Source: Marinobacter maroccanus
GTDB taxonomy: Bacteria; Pseudomonadota; Gammaproteobacteria; Pseudomonadales; Oleiphilaceae
Length of the DNA stretch: 64,000 bases
Assembly: GCF_002933275.1 (NCBI RefSeq)
Contig: NZ_PSSX01000001.1
Span: 186,001 to 250,000 of the forward strand
Direction of reading: 5' to 3'
Below, one piece after another: positions 45,578 through 56,943 of the stretch (positions are counted from its first letter, which is position 1; the number at the start of each line of letters is the position of its first letter). The notes beneath the pieces were generated by a model that saw nothing but the letters and a program-made list of their open reading frames with translations, did not search any database and was not told the origin of the DNA. The translations under genes and the position numbers were made by a program.

Positions 45578-47236
45578 TTAAACCCGCTTGCTGCGAATCA
45601 ACTCCTGAACAAGTTTGTTCACAGCCTCAGGAATCTCCTGCTCGCTGTCGGCAGTTGTTGCCGCATTGGCGATGTCAGTGCCGAGGTTAACGGCAATCGC
45701 AACCAGACCGTGGGAGGTCAGCAGCTGGGCAACGCGGCGGCGTTCGTCGGCATCGCCGGCGTTTTCTTCGGTGACCACCACGGCCGTTTTGCCCTGGTCG
45801 AACAGAGCGCGCTCAACAGCGAGTGCCAGTGCCGGCGCCTGTTTGCCGTTGCAGGCAATGATCGCCGGCTTCTGGGCCAGGCGGCGTTCGCGTTCTTCTA
45901 CCGAAACCGGATCGAGGGATTCGCCGGAATCGGCCAGGCCTGCAACCATCCCTGCGCCGATGGTGACGTTGGACAGTCGGTCGATCACGATGAAGCTGCC
46001 GGTGGCATGGTTGCGCTGGTAGGCGTCGAATGCGATCGGTTGGTTCAGGGTCAGCTCACACAAGCCAATTTCGTTCAGTTGCAGCTGGCTCGGGTTGGCC
46101 TGCTGTTCCAGGGTGTTTACGTCGGTCTGATGGTGGATCTTTTTCACCGTACCGGAGGTGAAGGTTGGTCCCAGCTTGATATCGTACAGGCGGCCGGTTT
46201 CCAGTGGCGCATCGGTCATCCAGACAATATTGGCGTTGAAGCGGTTGCCAACTTCCGGCTCGTCCTCGACTTTGACCAGCATATCGCCGCGACTGATGTC
46301 GATTTCGTCGGTCAGGGTCAGTGTCACCGCCTGATCGATATAGGCCTCTTCGAGATTGCCATCGAAGGTTACGACTTCCTTGACCGTGCTGGTGCGCCGC
46401 GAGGGCAGGGCCATCACTTGTTCGCCCGGTCGGATCACGCCGGAGGCAATGGTGCCGCAGAAGCCACGGAAGTTGAGGTTCGGGCGGGTAACGTATTGAA
46501 CCGGGAAGCGGAAATGCTCCAGGTTCTTGTCCCGGCCTACTTCTACCGTTTCCAGGATTTCCATCAGGGGTTGGCCGGTGAACCAGGGCGTGTTTTCGCT
46601 CTTGTTCACCACGTTGTCGCCTTCAAGGGCAGACAGCGGCACGAAGCGGATATCCTTCAGGCCCAGCTTGGCAGCAAACGCCAGGTAGTCGTCTTTGATT
46701 TCGTTGAAGCGCTCTTCGCTGAAATCCACCAGGTCCATCTTGTTCACCGCCACGACGATATGGCGGATACCAAGCAGGGAAGCGATGTAGGAATGCCGAC
46801 GGGTCTGGGTCAGCACGCCGTGGCGGGCATCGATCATCAGGATCGCGACCTGCGCGGTGGATGCACCGGTGGCCATGTTACGGGTGTACTGTTCGTGGCC
46901 CGGGGTGTCGGCGATGATGAACTTGCGCTTGTCGGTGGAGAAGTACCGGTAGGCCACGTCAATCGTGATGCCCTGTTCCCGCTCTGCCTGCAGGCCGTCC
47001 ACCAGGAGGGCGAGATCAAGTTTCTCGCCGGTGGTGCCCATCTTGGCACTGTCGGTTTTCAGGCTGGCCATATGATCTTCGTAGATCATCTTGGTGTCAT
47101 GGAGCAGGCGGCCGATCAGGGTGCTCTTGCCGTCGTCCACGCTGCCACAGGTGAGCAGACGCAGGAGTTCCTTATTTTCGTGCTGTTTCAGGTAGGCCTG
47201 AATATCTTCTGCAATCAGATCAGACTGGTGTGACAT
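45578..47236 (-). CDS. cysN: Sulfate adenylyltransferase subunit 1 with degenerate C-terminal APS-kinase-like domain
   Basis: CysN is the GTPase subunit that powers ATP-sulfate adenylation by CysD. The 552-residue protein has G1 [16 protein letters not shown]3 [13 protein letters not shown] and G4 NKMD, then two EF-Tu-like beta domains ending near residue 427 ([10 protein letters not shown]). A further about 120 residues begin [20 protein letters not shown] and align by eye with the APS-kinase half of CysNC proteins, but the P-loop is lost ([10 protein letters not shown] instead of GLSGAGKST) and the middle is shortened. I infer a decayed, non-catalytic kinase domain. Start ATG is 1 bp after the cysD stop. 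Confidence 0.94.
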   Translation of the reverse strand: MSHQSDLIAEDIQAYLKQHENKELLRLLTCGSVDDGKSTLIGRLLHDTKMIYEDHMASLKTDSAKMGTTGEKLDLALLVDGLQAEREQGITIDVAYRYFSTDKRKFIIADTPGHEQYTRNMATGASTAQVAILMIDARHGVLTQTRRHSYIASLLGIRHIVVAVNKMDLVDFSEERFNEIKDDYLAFAAKLGLKDIRFVPLSALEGDNVVNKSENTPWFTGQPLMEILETVEVGRDKNLEHFRFPVQYVTRPNLNFRGFCGTIASGVIRPGEQVMALPSRRTSTVKEVVTFDGNLEEAYIDQAVTLTLTDEIDISRGDMLVKVEDEPEVGNRFNANIVWMTDAPLETGRLYDIKLGPTFTSGTVKKIHHQTDVNTLEQQANPSQLQLNEIGLCELTLNQPIAFDAYQRNHATGSFIVIDRLSNVTIGAGMVAGLADSGESLDPVSVEERERRLAQKPAIIACNGKQAPALALAVERALFDQGKTAVVVTEENAGDADERRRVAQLLTSHGLVAIAVNLGTDIANAATTADSEQEIPEAVNKLVQELIRSKRV

Positions 47237-47237
47237 C

Positions 47238-48146
47238 TTAGAAATACCCTTCCCGCTTTTTCTGTTCCATGGAGCCGGCTGAATCGTGGTCGATAACCCG
47301 ACCCTGGCGCTCGGAGCTCTTGGCCAGCAACATTTCCTGGATGATGTCCGGAAGTGTGTTGGCTTCGGATTCAATGGCGCCCGTCAGCGGGTAGCAGCCC
47401 AGAGTCCGGAAGCGAACTGATTTCATCATCGGTTTCTCGCCTTCCTTAAGCGGCATGCGGTCGTCGTCCACCATGATCAGGGTGCCGTCGCGCTCAACAA
47501 CCGGACGCTCGGCGGCGTAATAGAGCGGGACGATGTCGATGTTCTCAAGGTAGATGTATTGCCAGATATCCAGTTCCGTCCAGTTGGACAGTGGAAACAC
47601 CCGGATGCTCTCGCCCTTGTTGATCTTACCGTTGTAGATATTCCAAAGCTCCGGCCGCTGGTTCTTGGGATCCCAGCGGTGGTATTCATCCCGGAACGAA
47701 TAGACGCGCTCCTTGGCGCGGGATTTTTCCTCATCGCGGCGGGCACCGCCGAAGGCAGCATCGAACTTGTATTTGTCCAGCGCCTGTTTGAGGGCCTGGG
47801 TTTTCATGACGTCGGTATGTTTCGCACTGCCGTGAGTAAACGGCCCGATCCCCTGATCCACACCTTCCTGGTTGGTGTGCACAATCAGGTCGAGGCCAAA
47901 TTTTTCAGCGACGTTATCCCTGAACTTGATCATGTCCCGGAATTTCCAGGTGGTATCAATGTGCATCAACGGGAAGGGTGGTTTGCCCGGGTAGAAGGCC
48001 TTCAGGGCCAGATGGAGCATTACCGCGGAATCCTTGCCGATGGAGTACAGCATTACCGGATTGTCGAACTCGGCTGCCACTTCCCGGATGATGTGGATGC
48101 TTTCCGCTTCCAGCTGTTTCAGGTGCGTGAGGTTGTATGTGGTCAT
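47238..48146 (-). CDS. cysD: Sulfate adenylyltransferase subunit 2
   Basis: CysD is the catalytic PP-loop subunit of ATP sulfurylase, making APS from sulfate and ATP for cysteine synthesis. The 302-residue protein has the PP-loop [17 protein letters not shown] near the N-terminus, the [17 protein letters not shown] segment, and ends QKKREGYF as usual. cysN follows 1 bp later. On the minus strand upstream (plus coordinates 48200-48205) TATAGT is a possible -10, but no convincing CysB site could be placed. Confidence 0.97.
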   Translation of the reverse strand: MTTYNLTHLKQLEAESIHIIREVAAEFDNPVMLYSIGKDSAVMLHLALKAFYPGKPPFPLMHIDTTWKFRDMIKFRDNVAEKFGLDLIVHTNQEGVDQGIGPFTHGSAKHTDVMKTQALKQALDKYKFDAAFGGARRDEEKSRAKERVYSFRDEYHRWDPKNQRPELWNIYNGKINKGESIRVFPLSNWTELDIWQYIYLENIDIVPLYYAAERPVVERDGTLIMVDDDRMPLKEGEKPMMKSVRFRTLGCYPLTGAIESEANTLPDIIQEMLLAKSSERQGRVIDHDSAGSMEQKKREGYF

Positions 48147-48306
48147 GATAATCCGTTGCCGCCGTGCGGGCCGTTTTGGCTATGCGAATGAATACGGCAA
48201 CTATACCAGAGGGGGTAAGGGCATAAGAAGACGGCCAACTAGACATTGGCGTTATAACAATATAGCAGTGGCGGGCTCTGGGCTTAAGGAAACCTAGGCT
48301 GGAAGC

Positions 48307-48717
48307 TCAGGCCGGATTGCGGGAATCAGCCAGCAACTTGGCCACGTAGCGGTCGACGTAATCGAAGCCGTTGCCTTCAAACTCAGCGAACTGGATGCCA
48401 AGCTGAAACTCATCCCTTGCGATGCGTCGCATGTGAACGATGTTGCCGTCGGCAATGATAGAGACAGGCTGCGTGGCAACGACCGGCACGGCGAAGCGCG
48501 TCTTTACCGAAATCCAGTTTCCGGGAGCCGGCGCCTTTTGCTCGGGGATGAGCTGTTTCACCGTTTCCTGGTTACAGGAAATCATCACGCCGGTGCGGGA
48601 GAGATTGGACACCGAACAAGTCAGGCAGCAGCCGTCCGGTTTCTCAATAGTAATGTCGGTGGCTACGTCCACCCGCTGTTGGTTGCGCAAATTCAGTTTG
48701 GCGGCGACAGGTTTCAT
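48307..48717 (-). CDS. PilZ domain protein
   Basis: A single-domain c-di-GMP-binding PilZ protein. From the ATG at 48717 it has 136 residues; an upstream ATG at 48765 with GGAAGA in front would add 16 residues and cannot be excluded. The two c-di-GMP motifs are present: RNQQR (RxxxR) and NLSRTG (N-x-S-x-x-G), followed by a beta-barrel-like body. No output domain is attached, so it probably acts on a partner protein. It is a single leftward gene between cysD and rimO; nothing in the context names the partner. Confidence 0.87.
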   Translation of the reverse strand: MKPVAAKLNLRNQQRVDVATDITIEKPDGCCLTCSVSNLSRTGVMISCNQETVKQLIPEQKAPAPGNWISVKTRFAVPVVATQPVSIIADGNIVHMRRIARDEFQLGIQFAEFEGNGFDYVDRYVAKLLADSRNPA

Positions 48718-49021
48718 GTTGACTCTTCTGGCGTGTCTGGTTGCAAATGAGGCTGCCTTTCCCATAAATCTCTTCCAGAAAAACACTTAAACGCATGAAA
48801 GTGTAGTTGTTTACTTTGTGATCAGCAAGAAGCCTGCCGCCTATAGTGGCAGATTTATTAAATCTTTCTGAACAAGACGTCACAAATTTTGATGTCTGTC
48901 AGATTATTCCGCCGGTGTTATTGGTCGGACTTTTGCTGCAGGCGGTCCCGTAGCTGGTGTAAAATATTGCCCTTCATTAATTTGTGGGCTCGCGCCGAGC
49001 TCCGGGAATTCCAAGCCTTTT
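48718..49021. other. Divergent intergenic region between PilZ gene and rimO
   Basis: This 304-bp stretch must hold both promoters. A -10-like TAAAAT lies at 48960-48965 on the plus strand, 57 bp before rimO, but no -35 at proper spacing was found. The part nearest the PilZ gene could encode its N-terminal extension. No palindromic element or REP is present here, unlike most other large gaps in the window. Confidence 0.4.
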
Positions 49022-50368
49022 ATGACAGATAACACCCAGAACCCCGTCGCTTCCGGTAACGGCAAAGTCGGTTTCATCAGCCTCGGTTGTCCCAAGGCTC
49101 TCGTAGACTCCGAACGCATCCTCACCCAACTGAGGCTGGACGGTTACGACGTTGTGCCCACCTACAACGACGCTGATGTCGTTGTAGTGAACACCTGCGG
49201 CTTTATCGACGCCGCCAAACAGGAATCCCTGGATGCCATCGGCGAGGCCATCAGCGAAAACGGCAAGGTGATTGTCACCGGGTGTATGGGTGTGGAAGCC
49301 GACAAGATTCGCGGCACTCACCCCGGTGTACTGGCCGTTTCCGGCCCCCACGCCTATGAGGAGGTGGTCGGTGCGGTCCACCAGTTTGTGCCCCAGAAGA
49401 AGCAGCATGACCCGTTCACCGATCTGGTTCCGCCCCAGGGGATCAAACTGACCCCGCGGCATTATGCGTATCTGAAAATCTCCGAGGGCTGTAACCACCG
49501 CTGCACCTTCTGCATCATCCCCTCCATGCGCGGCGACCTGGTCAGCCGGCCCATCGGCGATGTGATGGATGAGGCCCAGCGCCTGGTGGACGCCGGTGTG
49601 AAAGAGCTGTTGGTAATCTCCCAGGACACCTCGGCCTACGGCGTTGACACCAAGTACCGTACCGGCTTCTGGCAAGGGCGGCCGCTGAAGACCAAGATGC
49701 AGTCCCTGTGCGAGGCCCTCGGCGAAATGGGCGTGTGGGTGCGCCTGCACTACGTGTATCCGTATCCCCATGTGGATGACATCATTCCCCTGATGGCCGA
49801 AGGCAAGATCCTTCCGTACCTGGACATCCCGTTCCAGCACGCCAGCCCGAAAGTGCTCAAGGCCATGAAGCGCCCGGCCCACGACAGCAAAACCCTGGAA
49901 CGCATCCGCAAGTGGCGGGACATCTGCCCCGAGCTGACCATCCGCTCCACCTTTATCGTCGGCTTCCCCGGTGAAACCGAAGAAGACTTCCAATACTTGC
50001 TGGACTGGCTCGACGAGGCTCAGCTGGATCGCGTTGGCGCGTTCAAATACAGCCCGGTGGAAGGTGCTAAAGCCAACGAACTGGAAGGTGCGGTTCCCGA
50101 GGAAGTCAAAGAAGAGCGCCTTGCCCGTTTCATGGAAAAACAGGCAAAGATCTCCGCAGCCCGCCTGCAGGCCAAAATCGGCCAGACGATTGATGTGCTG
50201 GTTGATGAGGTCGACGAGGAAGGCGCGATTGGTCGCTCAAAGGCGGATGCGCCGGAGATCGACGGCATGGTTTACCTCAACGATGAGACCGACCTTGTGC
50301 CTGGTGAGATCGTTCAGGCGGTTGTTGAGCATGCTGATGAGCATGATCTTTGGGCTCGGCTTCTTTGA
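49022..50368 (+). CDS. rimO: Ribosomal protein uS12 methylthiotransferase
   Basis: RimO is the radical-SAM enzyme that methylthiolates Asp-88/89 of ribosomal protein S12; it is the paralogue of MiaB. The 448-residue protein has [19 protein letters not shown] at the N-terminus, the radical-SAM motif [15 protein letters not shown] and a C-terminal TRAM domain. Length is standard. It is a single gene followed by a 526-bp repeat-filled gap and the convergent gatB. Confidence 0.97.
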   Translation: MTDNTQNPVASGNGKVGFISLGCPKALVDSERILTQLRLDGYDVVPTYNDADVVVVNTCGFIDAAKQESLDAIGEAISENGKVIVTGCMGVEADKIRGTHPGVLAVSGPHAYEEVVGAVHQFVPQKKQHDPFTDLVPPQGIKLTPRHYAYLKISEGCNHRCTFCIIPSMRGDLVSRPIGDVMDEAQRLVDAGVKELLVISQDTSAYGVDTKYRTGFWQGRPLKTKMQSLCEALGEMGVWVRLHYVYPYPHVDDIIPLMAEGKILPYLDIPFQHASPKVLKAMKRPAHDSKTLERIRKWRDICPELTIRSTFIVGFPGETEEDFQYLLDWLDEAQLDRVGAFKYSPVEGAKANELEGAVPEEVKEERLARFMEKQAKISAARLQAKIGQTIDVLVDEVDEEGAIGRSKADAPEIDGMVYLNDETDLVPGEIVQAVVEHADEHDLWARLL

Positions 50369-50409
50369 TGGCTTCCGGCTTGGGCACCTAGCCTGCCGAA
50401 TTTGGGGGT

Positions 50410-50521
50410 AGGCCTTGGCGGGGTGTGCCTCCCAAAAACCGCTACGAGCACATCCATGTGCGCTTGGCGTCGGCCATCCATGGCCGCCGACATTTTTGGG
50501 AGGCACACCCCGCCAAGGCCT
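50410..50521. repeat. Palindromic element 9 (type A core, reversed), rimO/gatB gap
   Basis: Perfect 29-bp arms (50410-50438, 50493-50521) flank a 54-bp core with GCACATCCATGTGC and GGCCATCCATGGCC. It is the first of three repeats in the 526-bp convergent gap 50369-50894 and starts 41 bp after the rimO stop. Confidence 0.93.
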
Positions 50522-50590
50522 CAAAACTATTGGGGATAGGCAGCAAGCTTGTCCACTGAGCGCAGCCCAATTCAACAAAGCGTCAGACCA

Positions 50591-50675
50591 GTAGGTCGGA
50601 TTAGGCGTAGCCGTAATCCGACAAAGGAGTCGGCCGTTCAAAGATGTCGGATTACGCTTCGCTAATCCGACCTAC
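50591..50675. repeat. REPIN-like pair of inverted REP sequences
   Basis: GTAGGTCGGATTAGGC and its inverted partner GCTAATCCGACCTAC face each other across about 20 bp, each half being a hairpin. It lies between palindromic elements 9 and 10, the same sandwich arrangement as at 41217-41612. Confidence 0.87.
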
Positions 50676-50725
50676 GATTTTGTTTTGATGGTTTGTCTTC
50701 GCGAGGACACCACCTACGGTTTGAA

Positions 50726-50836
50726 TGCCGTGGTGGGTAGAGCCTCCCAAAAATCTGGAGCGCCAGGGATGGCGCGACGAAGCCCTACAGGGACGTATTC
50801 ACGGGCGTTTTTTGGGAGGCTCTACCCACCATGGCA
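50726..50836. repeat. Palindromic element 10 (type B core), rimO/gatB gap
   Basis: Arms of 28 bp (50726-50753, 50809-50836; one G/T mismatch) flank a 55-bp core with GCGCCAGGGATGGCGC and TACAGGGACGTA. The core matches element 6 on the opposite strand; the arms do not. It ends 58 bp before the gatB stop. Confidence 0.93.
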
Positions 50837-50894
50837 GCCCTCCAAGCTAGCAGGCTAGGGTCGAAGCCAAGAGCCACGACCCAAGCCAAAAAGG

Positions 50895-52346
50895 TCACCC
50901 CCCAAGCTTGCGAACAAGAATCTCGTTGAAAAGCTTCGGATTCCCCTGACCCTTCGAGGCTTTCATCAAAGGCCCCATGAAGCCACCGAGCATCTTCTTG
51001 CGCTTCTTCGGGTCTTCCTCGTTCTGGTACTGGGCCACCTGATCCGGCATGCCGGCCAGAACCTCATCCACCATGGCTTCCAGAGCGCCAGTGTCAGACA
51101 CCTGCTTCAGACCCTTGGTATCGATGATGGCGTCGACATTGTCGTTCTCACCAGACCAAAGCGCCTCAAAAACCTTCTTCGCGCCGGCCGATGAAATCGT
51201 ATTGTCAGCAACCCGCACCACCAGATCACCCAATTGAGCACCGGTGATCGGCGAATCGGCAACCGATTTCTCTTCCGCATTCAGGCGCGCAGAGAATTCG
51301 CCCTGGATCCAGTTGGCAACCAGCTTGGCGTCTTTGCCCTGGCTGGCAGCTTCTTCAAAGAAGGCGGCCAGTTTCGAGTCGCCGCTGAGTAGGCCGGCGT
51401 CGTAGTCGTTCAGGCCGTATTGCTCCATAAAGCGGGCTTTGCGGGCGTCCGGCAGTTCCGGAAGGCTGTTGCGGGCTTCCTCAATAAAGGAATCATCAAT
51501 TTCCACTGGCAACAGGTCCGGGCAGGGGAAGTAGCGGTAGTCGTTGGCCTCTTCCTTGGTGCGCATGGAGCGGGATTCGTCGCGGTCGCCGTTGTACAGG
51601 CGGGTTTCCTGCACGATGCTGCCGCCGTCTTCCAGAACGTCAATTTGGCGCTCGACTTCGTGGGCGATAGCCTGCTCCATGAACCGGAACGAGTTCAGGT
51701 TCTTGGTTTCGGTACGTGTACCCAGAGTGTCGGACCCCTTCGGTTTCAACGAAATATTCACGTCGAAACGCATGGAGCCCTGGGACATATCGCCGTCGCA
51801 GATGCCCAGTGACGTCACGATGCTGTGCAGCTTCTTCGCGAAGGCGACGGCTTCTTCCGCGTTGTTCATATCCGGTTCGGTGACCACCTCAATCAGTGGT
51901 GTGCCGGCACGGTTCAGGTCCACGCCGGTCATGCCGTGGAAATCCTCATGCAGGGATTTGCCGGCATCCTCTTCCAGGTGGGCGTGGTGGATTCGAACGC
52001 GCTTGGTCTCACCGTTCGGCAGATCAATGTCCACGAAACCGGGGCCGACAATCGGGCGCTCCAGTTGGGTGGTCTGGTAGCCCTTGGGCAGATCCGGGTA
52101 GAAGTAGTTTTTCCGCTCGAATACCGAACGGCGCTCGATCTCGGCGTTCACTGCCAGGCCAAACATGACCGCATAGCGGAACGCCTGCTCATTAGGCACC
52201 GGTAGGGTGCCGGGCATGGCCAGGTCAACCGCGTTGGCCTGGGTGTTGGGCTCGGCGCCGTAAGCGGTGCTGGAGCCGGAAAAAATCTTGGTCTTGGTGG
52301 CGAGCTGAACGTGAATTTCCAGCCCGATCACAATGTCCCACTGCAT
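50895..52346 (-). CDS. gatB: Asp/Glu-tRNA(Asn/Gln) amidotransferase subunit B
   Basis: GatB binds mischarged tRNA and activates its acyl group with ATP for amidation by GatA-derived ammonia. The 483-residue protein starts [15 protein letters not shown], has the GatB catalytic cradle with [14 protein letters not shown] and HLEEDAGKS, and a C-terminal YqeY-like helical tail. It is the last gene of gatC-gatA-gatB. Confidence 0.97.
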   Translation of the reverse strand: MQWDIVIGLEIHVQLATKTKIFSGSSTAYGAEPNTQANAVDLAMPGTLPVPNEQAFRYAVMFGLAVNAEIERRSVFERKNYFYPDLPKGYQTTQLERPIVGPGFVDIDLPNGETKRVRIHHAHLEEDAGKSLHEDFHGMTGVDLNRAGTPLIEVVTEPDMNNAEEAVAFAKKLHSIVTSLGICDGDMSQGSMRFDVNISLKPKGSDTLGTRTETKNLNSFRFMEQAIAHEVERQIDVLEDGGSIVQETRLYNGDRDESRSMRTKEEANDYRYFPCPDLLPVEIDDSFIEEARNSLPELPDARKARFMEQYGLNDYDAGLLSGDSKLAAFFEEAASQGKDAKLVANWIQGEFSARLNAEEKSVADSPITGAQLGDLVVRVADNTISSAGAKKVFEALWSGENDNVDAIIDTKGLKQVSDTGALEAMVDEVLAGMPDQVAQYQNEEDPKKRKKMLGGFMGPLMKASKGQGNPKLFNEILVRKLGG

Positions 52347-52367
52347 ACTCGTTCTCCTGTCCCGGGC

Positions 52368-53825
52368 CTATTGCGGTTCACGCTGGTGCCAGTCGGTCAC
52401 CTGCTGGAATTGATGGGCGGCGTTCAGCAAACGCGCCTCGGAGAAATAATCCCCGATGATCTGCAGTCCCACCGGCAAACCGTCCACGAAGCCGGCCGGT
52501 ACCGACATGGCCGGAACGCCCGCCAGATTGATGGCGATGGTGAATACGTCTTCCAGGTACATGGTCACCGGGTCACTGGTCTTCTCCCCCTGAATAAAGG
52601 CAGGTGACGGCGTGGTCGGGCTCATCAGCACGTCCACTTCCTTGAAGGCATTGATGAAATCCTGCTGGATCAACCGGCGGACCTTCTGGGCCTTGAGGTA
52701 ATAGGCATCAAAATAGCCGGCGGACAGAGCGTAGGTGCCCACCAGAATCCGGCGCTTCACCTCAGCACCAAAACCCTCCGCGCGGGAGCGGGTGTAAAGA
52801 TCCATCAGATCCTTCGGATCCTCGCAGCGGTAGCCATAGCGCACACCGTCAAAACGTGACAGGTTGGCTGAGGCTTCTGCTGGTGCAATAACGTAATAGG
52901 CCGCAATTGCCAGCTTCGCGTTGGGCAGTGACACCTCTTTGACGGTGGCGCCCAGCTTCTCGTATTCCTTTACCGCGTTGCGAATCTGCTGCTCCATCGC
53001 CGGGCTGAGCTGGTCGCTGAAGTACTCCTTCGGCAAACCGATCTTCAGGCCTTTCAGCGGCTCGTTCAGCGTGGCCGTGTAATCCGGCACTTCACGGTCA
53101 AGCGATGTTGAGTCCTTCGGATCAAAGCCTGCCATCACATTCAGCATCAGCGCATTGTCTTCTGCCGTGCGAGCCATGGTGCCGCCCTGATCCAGACTGG
53201 AGGCAAAGGCAATCATTCCGTACCGGGACACCCGGCCATAAGTGGGCTTCAGGCCAGTAACACCACACAGTGCCGCCGGCTGTCGAATTGAGCCGCCGGT
53301 GTCTGTCGCAGTCGCCGCCGGGACCAGTCGAGCCGCAACCGCCGCAGCCGACCCGCCAGACGAGCCGCCCGGCACTCGCTTATTGCCCTCACTCAACCCC
53401 CAAGGGTTGGTGACCGCGCCAAAAAAACTGTTCTCGTTGGACGACCCCATGGCGAATTCGTCCATGTTGGTCTTGCCCAGACACACCGCCCCCGCCTGGC
53501 GGAAATTCGCCGTAACGGTCGCGTCGTAGGGCGGAACAAAGTTCTCCAGCATCTTCGAACCGCAAGTGGTACGAACGCCGTTGGTACAGAAAATGTCCTT
53601 GTGCGCAAACGGGACCCCCGTCCAGGGCGTCGCATTCCCCGCCGCCCGCTGCTCGTCCGCGACCCGGGCATCAGCCAGCGCCTGCTCTTCGGTCACGGTA
53701 ATAAAGCTGTTGTACTTCGAATCTTCCCGCTTGATGCGGTCGAGGAACTCCTGGGTCAGCTCCACGCTGGAAACCTGGCCGCTCTCCAGCTCCCGGGAAA
53801 GCTCTGCTACGGATTTGTTATGCAT
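52368..53825 (-). CDS. gatA: Asp/Glu-tRNA(Asn/Gln) amidotransferase subunit A
   Basis: GatA is the glutaminase of GatCAB, an amidase-signature enzyme. The 485-residue protein shows the Ser-cisSer-Lys triad region: Lys in PFAHKDIFC and the serines in [13 protein letters not shown] and [12 protein letters not shown]. The ATG at 53825 ([16 protein letters not shown]) has AAAGGA upstream and is preferred over one five codons earlier. gatB follows after 21 bp. In most gammaproteobacteria that have GatCAB it makes Asn-tRNA; the substrate here depends on which synthetases the genome encodes. Confidence 0.97.
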   Translation of the reverse strand: MHNKSVAELSRELESGQVSSVELTQEFLDRIKREDSKYNSFITVTEEQALADARVADEQRAAGNATPWTGVPFAHKDIFCTNGVRTTCGSKMLENFVPPYDATVTANFRQAGAVCLGKTNMDEFAMGSSNENSFFGAVTNPWGLSEGNKRVPGGSSGGSAAAVAARLVPAATATDTGGSIRQPAALCGVTGLKPTYGRVSRYGMIAFASSLDQGGTMARTAEDNALMLNVMAGFDPKDSTSLDREVPDYTATLNEPLKGLKIGLPKEYFSDQLSPAMEQQIRNAVKEYEKLGATVKEVSLPNAKLAIAAYYVIAPAEASANLSRFDGVRYGYRCEDPKDLMDLYTRSRAEGFGAEVKRRILVGTYALSAGYFDAYYLKAQKVRRLIQQDFINAFKEVDVLMSPTTPSPAFIQGEKTSDPVTMYLEDVFTIAINLAGVPAMSVPAGFVDGLPVGLQIIGDYFSEARLLNAAHQFQQVTDWHQREPQ

Positions 53826-53836
53826 GACTTGTCCTT

Positions 53837-54124
53837 TCACTCAATCACTCTGGGAACCAGATAAAGCCCGTTCTCGGTAGCCGGCGCAATCGCCTGGAAC
53901 GCCTCCCGCTGATTGGTCTCGGTAACCTCGTCAGCGCGCAGACGCTGCACCGCATTCAGCGGATGGGCCATGGGCTCAACCGAATCGGTGTCGGCGGCAC
54001 CCAGCTGATCCACCAGATCCAGGATATTGCCCAGATCCTTCTCCAGAGCCGAAACCTGCTCGTCATCCACACGAATGCGGGCGAGCACAGCGACTTTCTC
54101 AATGTCCTCACGGGAAATGGTCAC
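53837..54124 (-). CDS. gatC: Asp/Glu-tRNA(Asn/Gln) amidotransferase subunit C
   Basis: GatC is the small belt-like subunit that holds GatA and GatB together. The 95-residue product begins at a GTG (54124) with GGGAGG about 6 nt upstream, giving [19 protein letters not shown], and ends LYLVPRVIE. The in-frame reading extends upstream through a palindromic element to 54259 but that part is clearly not protein. gatA starts 12 bp after its stop. Confidence 0.95.
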   Translation of the reverse strand: MTISREDIEKVAVLARIRVDDEQVSALEKDLGNILDLVDQLGAADTDSVEPMAHPLNAVQRLRADEVTETNQREAFQAIAPATENGLYLVPRVIE

Positions 54125-54194
54125 GCATTGCCTCCCAGATAAATGAAATGTCGGTAATAAATCTTTTGAAAAAGCGGGCCATTCTTGAGCTGCG

Positions 54195-54304
54195 GGGCCG
54201 TTCGGGGAATCCTTTTCAAAATTGTAGAGGGCCATGGATGGCCCGAAACAAGCCCACATGGATGTGCTCGTAGCGTGTTTTGAAAAGGATTCCCCGAATG
54301 GCCC
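54195..54304. repeat. Palindromic element 11 (type A core), gatC/mreB gap
   Basis: Arms of 27 bp (54195-54221, 54278-54304; one mismatch) flank a 56-bp core with GGGCCATGGATGGCCC and CACATGGATGTG. It occupies the centre of the 371-bp divergent gap 54125-54495 between gatC and mreB, 70 bp upstream of gatC and about 190 bp upstream of mreB. A 6-bp inverted repeat AAGGCG/CGCCTT lies at about 54394-54418; no clear promoter boxes were placed. Confidence 0.92.
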
Positions 54305-54396
54305 TCCACCGAGGCCAGAAAACCAAAGCGAGTATGGTAACAGATTCGAACAATGGCGGGAGGCCCCACCCCATAAGGTAAATGTGTGAACCGTAA

Positions 54397-55539
<1,143 letters not shown>

Positions 55540-55559
55540 TCCTGTGGGGAGGGCTCGCC

Positions 55560-56465
55560 ATTAAAACCATCTTCGTCCAGGGGCCTGTTCCCGGCTTCAG
55601 ACTCCTCATCGTTCTACTCGTATCGGCAGCCCTGGTGGTTGCCGATGCGCGTTTCGACAAGCTCTCAACCGTGCGAAGTACCATCGCAACCGGCCTGGCG
55701 CCAGTGTACTGGCTGGGCAATGCACCCTACGAGTTCACTGACTGGGTCGCCGGACTGTTTGAAAACAAACAGGATCTTCAGGAAGAGAACGAAGATCTCC
55801 GGGCCCGTTTGCTGATTCTCGAACGCCGTGCCCTGAAATACGCCGCTCTTGCTTCTGAAAACAACGAACTTCGCCGCCTGATGAACTCCTCCGAAGTTCT
55901 CGATGACCGGGTCATTGTGGGTGAGGTAGTCGGTGTCTCCCCGGATCCTTTTTCCCACGAGATTATTATCAACAAGGGACGAAGTGACGGCTTGTCGCCA
56001 GGCCAGGCCATTCTTGATGCCCATGGTCTGATGGGGCAGGTGGTGCAGAGCAGTCAGATCACCTCTCGCGTGCTGCTGGTCTCCGACAGCAGCCACGCCG
56101 TGCCGGTGGAGGTAGTGCGCAATGGTTTGCGGGCAATCCTGCTCGGCACCGGCGATACCGATACCCTGGATCTCGTTCATGTGCCGGATACGGCCGATAT
56201 CCGTGAAGGCGATCTGCTGGTCAGTTCCGGCCTTGGTGGCCGGTTTCCGAGGGGCTATCCGGTCGCCGAAGTCAGCCGCATTTCCAAGGAGCCGGGCGAG
56301 CCCTTTGTGTCTATCGAAGCCACCCCAAAGGCGCAGCTGAACCAGAGCCGTCTGGTGCTGGTGGTTTTCCCGCCCGAGAACGCCGCCCCGATTGAAGCCG
56401 AGACAGATGAAGGCCAGCCTGCGGTCAATGTTGGCGCAGAAAACAGCCAGGGAGGGCAGGACTGA
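55560..56465 (+). CDS. mreC: Rod shape-determining protein MreC (probable AUU start)
   Basis: MreC is the periplasmic scaffold linking MreB to cell-wall enzymes. The first in-frame ATG/GTG/TTG is GTG at 55635, but that start would delete the transmembrane anchor. In-frame sequence upstream reads IKTIFVQGPVPGFRLLIVLL, exactly the usual MreC N-terminus and helix. The codon at its head is ATT (55560-55562), six bases after GGGGAGGG (55546-55553). I therefore place the start at ATT, giving 301 residues: helix about 14-32, coiled coil about 65-100, then the beta-barrel MreC domain. It is 20 bp after mreB and overlaps mreD by one base. Confidence 0.88.
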   Translation: MKTIFVQGPVPGFRLLIVLLVSAALVVADARFDKLSTVRSTIATGLAPVYWLGNAPYEFTDWVAGLFENKQDLQEENEDLRARLLILERRALKYAALASENNELRRLMNSSEVLDDRVIVGEVVGVSPDPFSHEIIINKGRSDGLSPGQAILDAHGLMGQVVQSSQITSRVLLVSDSSHAVPVEVVRNGLRAILLGTGDTDTLDLVHVPDTADIREGDLLVSSGLGGRFPRGYPVAEVSRISKEPGEPFVSIEATPKAQLNQSRLVLVVFPPENAAPIEAETDEGQPAVNVGAENSQGGQD

Positions 56466-56941
56466 TGTTATCGGTAATCAGCTATCCGGTTTTCGTGCTC
56501 TCAGTGGTTGTTGCCCTGGTGTTCAGCATTTCCCTGTTCCCGGTGGGGTGGTTCGAATTCCGCCCGGAGTGGCTGGGGCTCGTCGTTTTCTATTGGACAT
56601 TCAGGGCTCCGGCCCAGTTTGGCATCCTGCTGGCGTGGTGTCTGGGCCTGCTGCTCGATGTGCTGGAAGCCACACCCCTTGGTGTGAACGCCATGGCCAT
56701 GGCGCTGATCGCCTTTCTGGTACTCACCATTCATCAACGGTTGCGTATGTATCCGATGCCTCAGCAGTGCCTGATGGTGTTCCTGTTGCTGGGTATCAAT
56801 CAGATGCTGGTGCATTTCGTGAAGCAGCTGCTGGGTGCCGACGATGCCGGTTTCAGCTATCTCTGGCCGGCCCTGACCAGCGCGCTGGTGTGGCCGGTAT
56901 TCTGTATTCTGCTGGACAACATTAACCGCAAACTGGGTTAG
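56465..56941 (+). CDS. mreD: Rod shape-determining protein MreD
   Basis: MreD is the multi-pass inner-membrane member of the elongasome. The 158-residue protein is mostly hydrophobic, with about five or six predicted transmembrane helices (for example [19 protein letters not shown] and [20 protein letters not shown], the latter containing the conserved GLLxD-x-L motif). The ATG overlaps the mreC stop (TGATG). maf follows after 2 bp. Confidence 0.94.
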   Translation: MLSVISYPVFVLSVVVALVFSISLFPVGWFEFRPEWLGLVVFYWTFRAPAQFGILLAWCLGLLLDVLEATPLGVNAMAMALIAFLVLTIHQRLRMYPMPQQCLMVFLLLGINQMLVHFVKQLLGADDAGFSYLWPALTSALVWPVFCILLDNINRKLG

Positions 56942-56943
56942 CC

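Noticed and set aside
45222..45581. Reading frames across the yejK/cysN gap
   Set aside because: They translate the type C palindromes on one strand, giving Lys/Ser-rich products with no family; the DNA repeat structure explains the open frames.
47237..47374. N-terminal extension of cysN
   Set aside because: It overlaps the end of cysD in another frame, whereas the ATG one base after the cysD stop gives the normal CysN start.
50410..50521. The palindromes as ordinary intrinsic terminators
   Set aside because: The T-runs lie inside the structure, at the inner end of the right arm, not after the stem, and several copies stand upstream of divergent genes or inside an operon. A hairpin effect on RNA remains possible.
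54125..54259. N-terminal extension of gatC
   Set aside because: The extension is encoded by the right part of palindromic element 11 and neighbouring non-coding sequence; GTG at 54124 has a good ribosome site.
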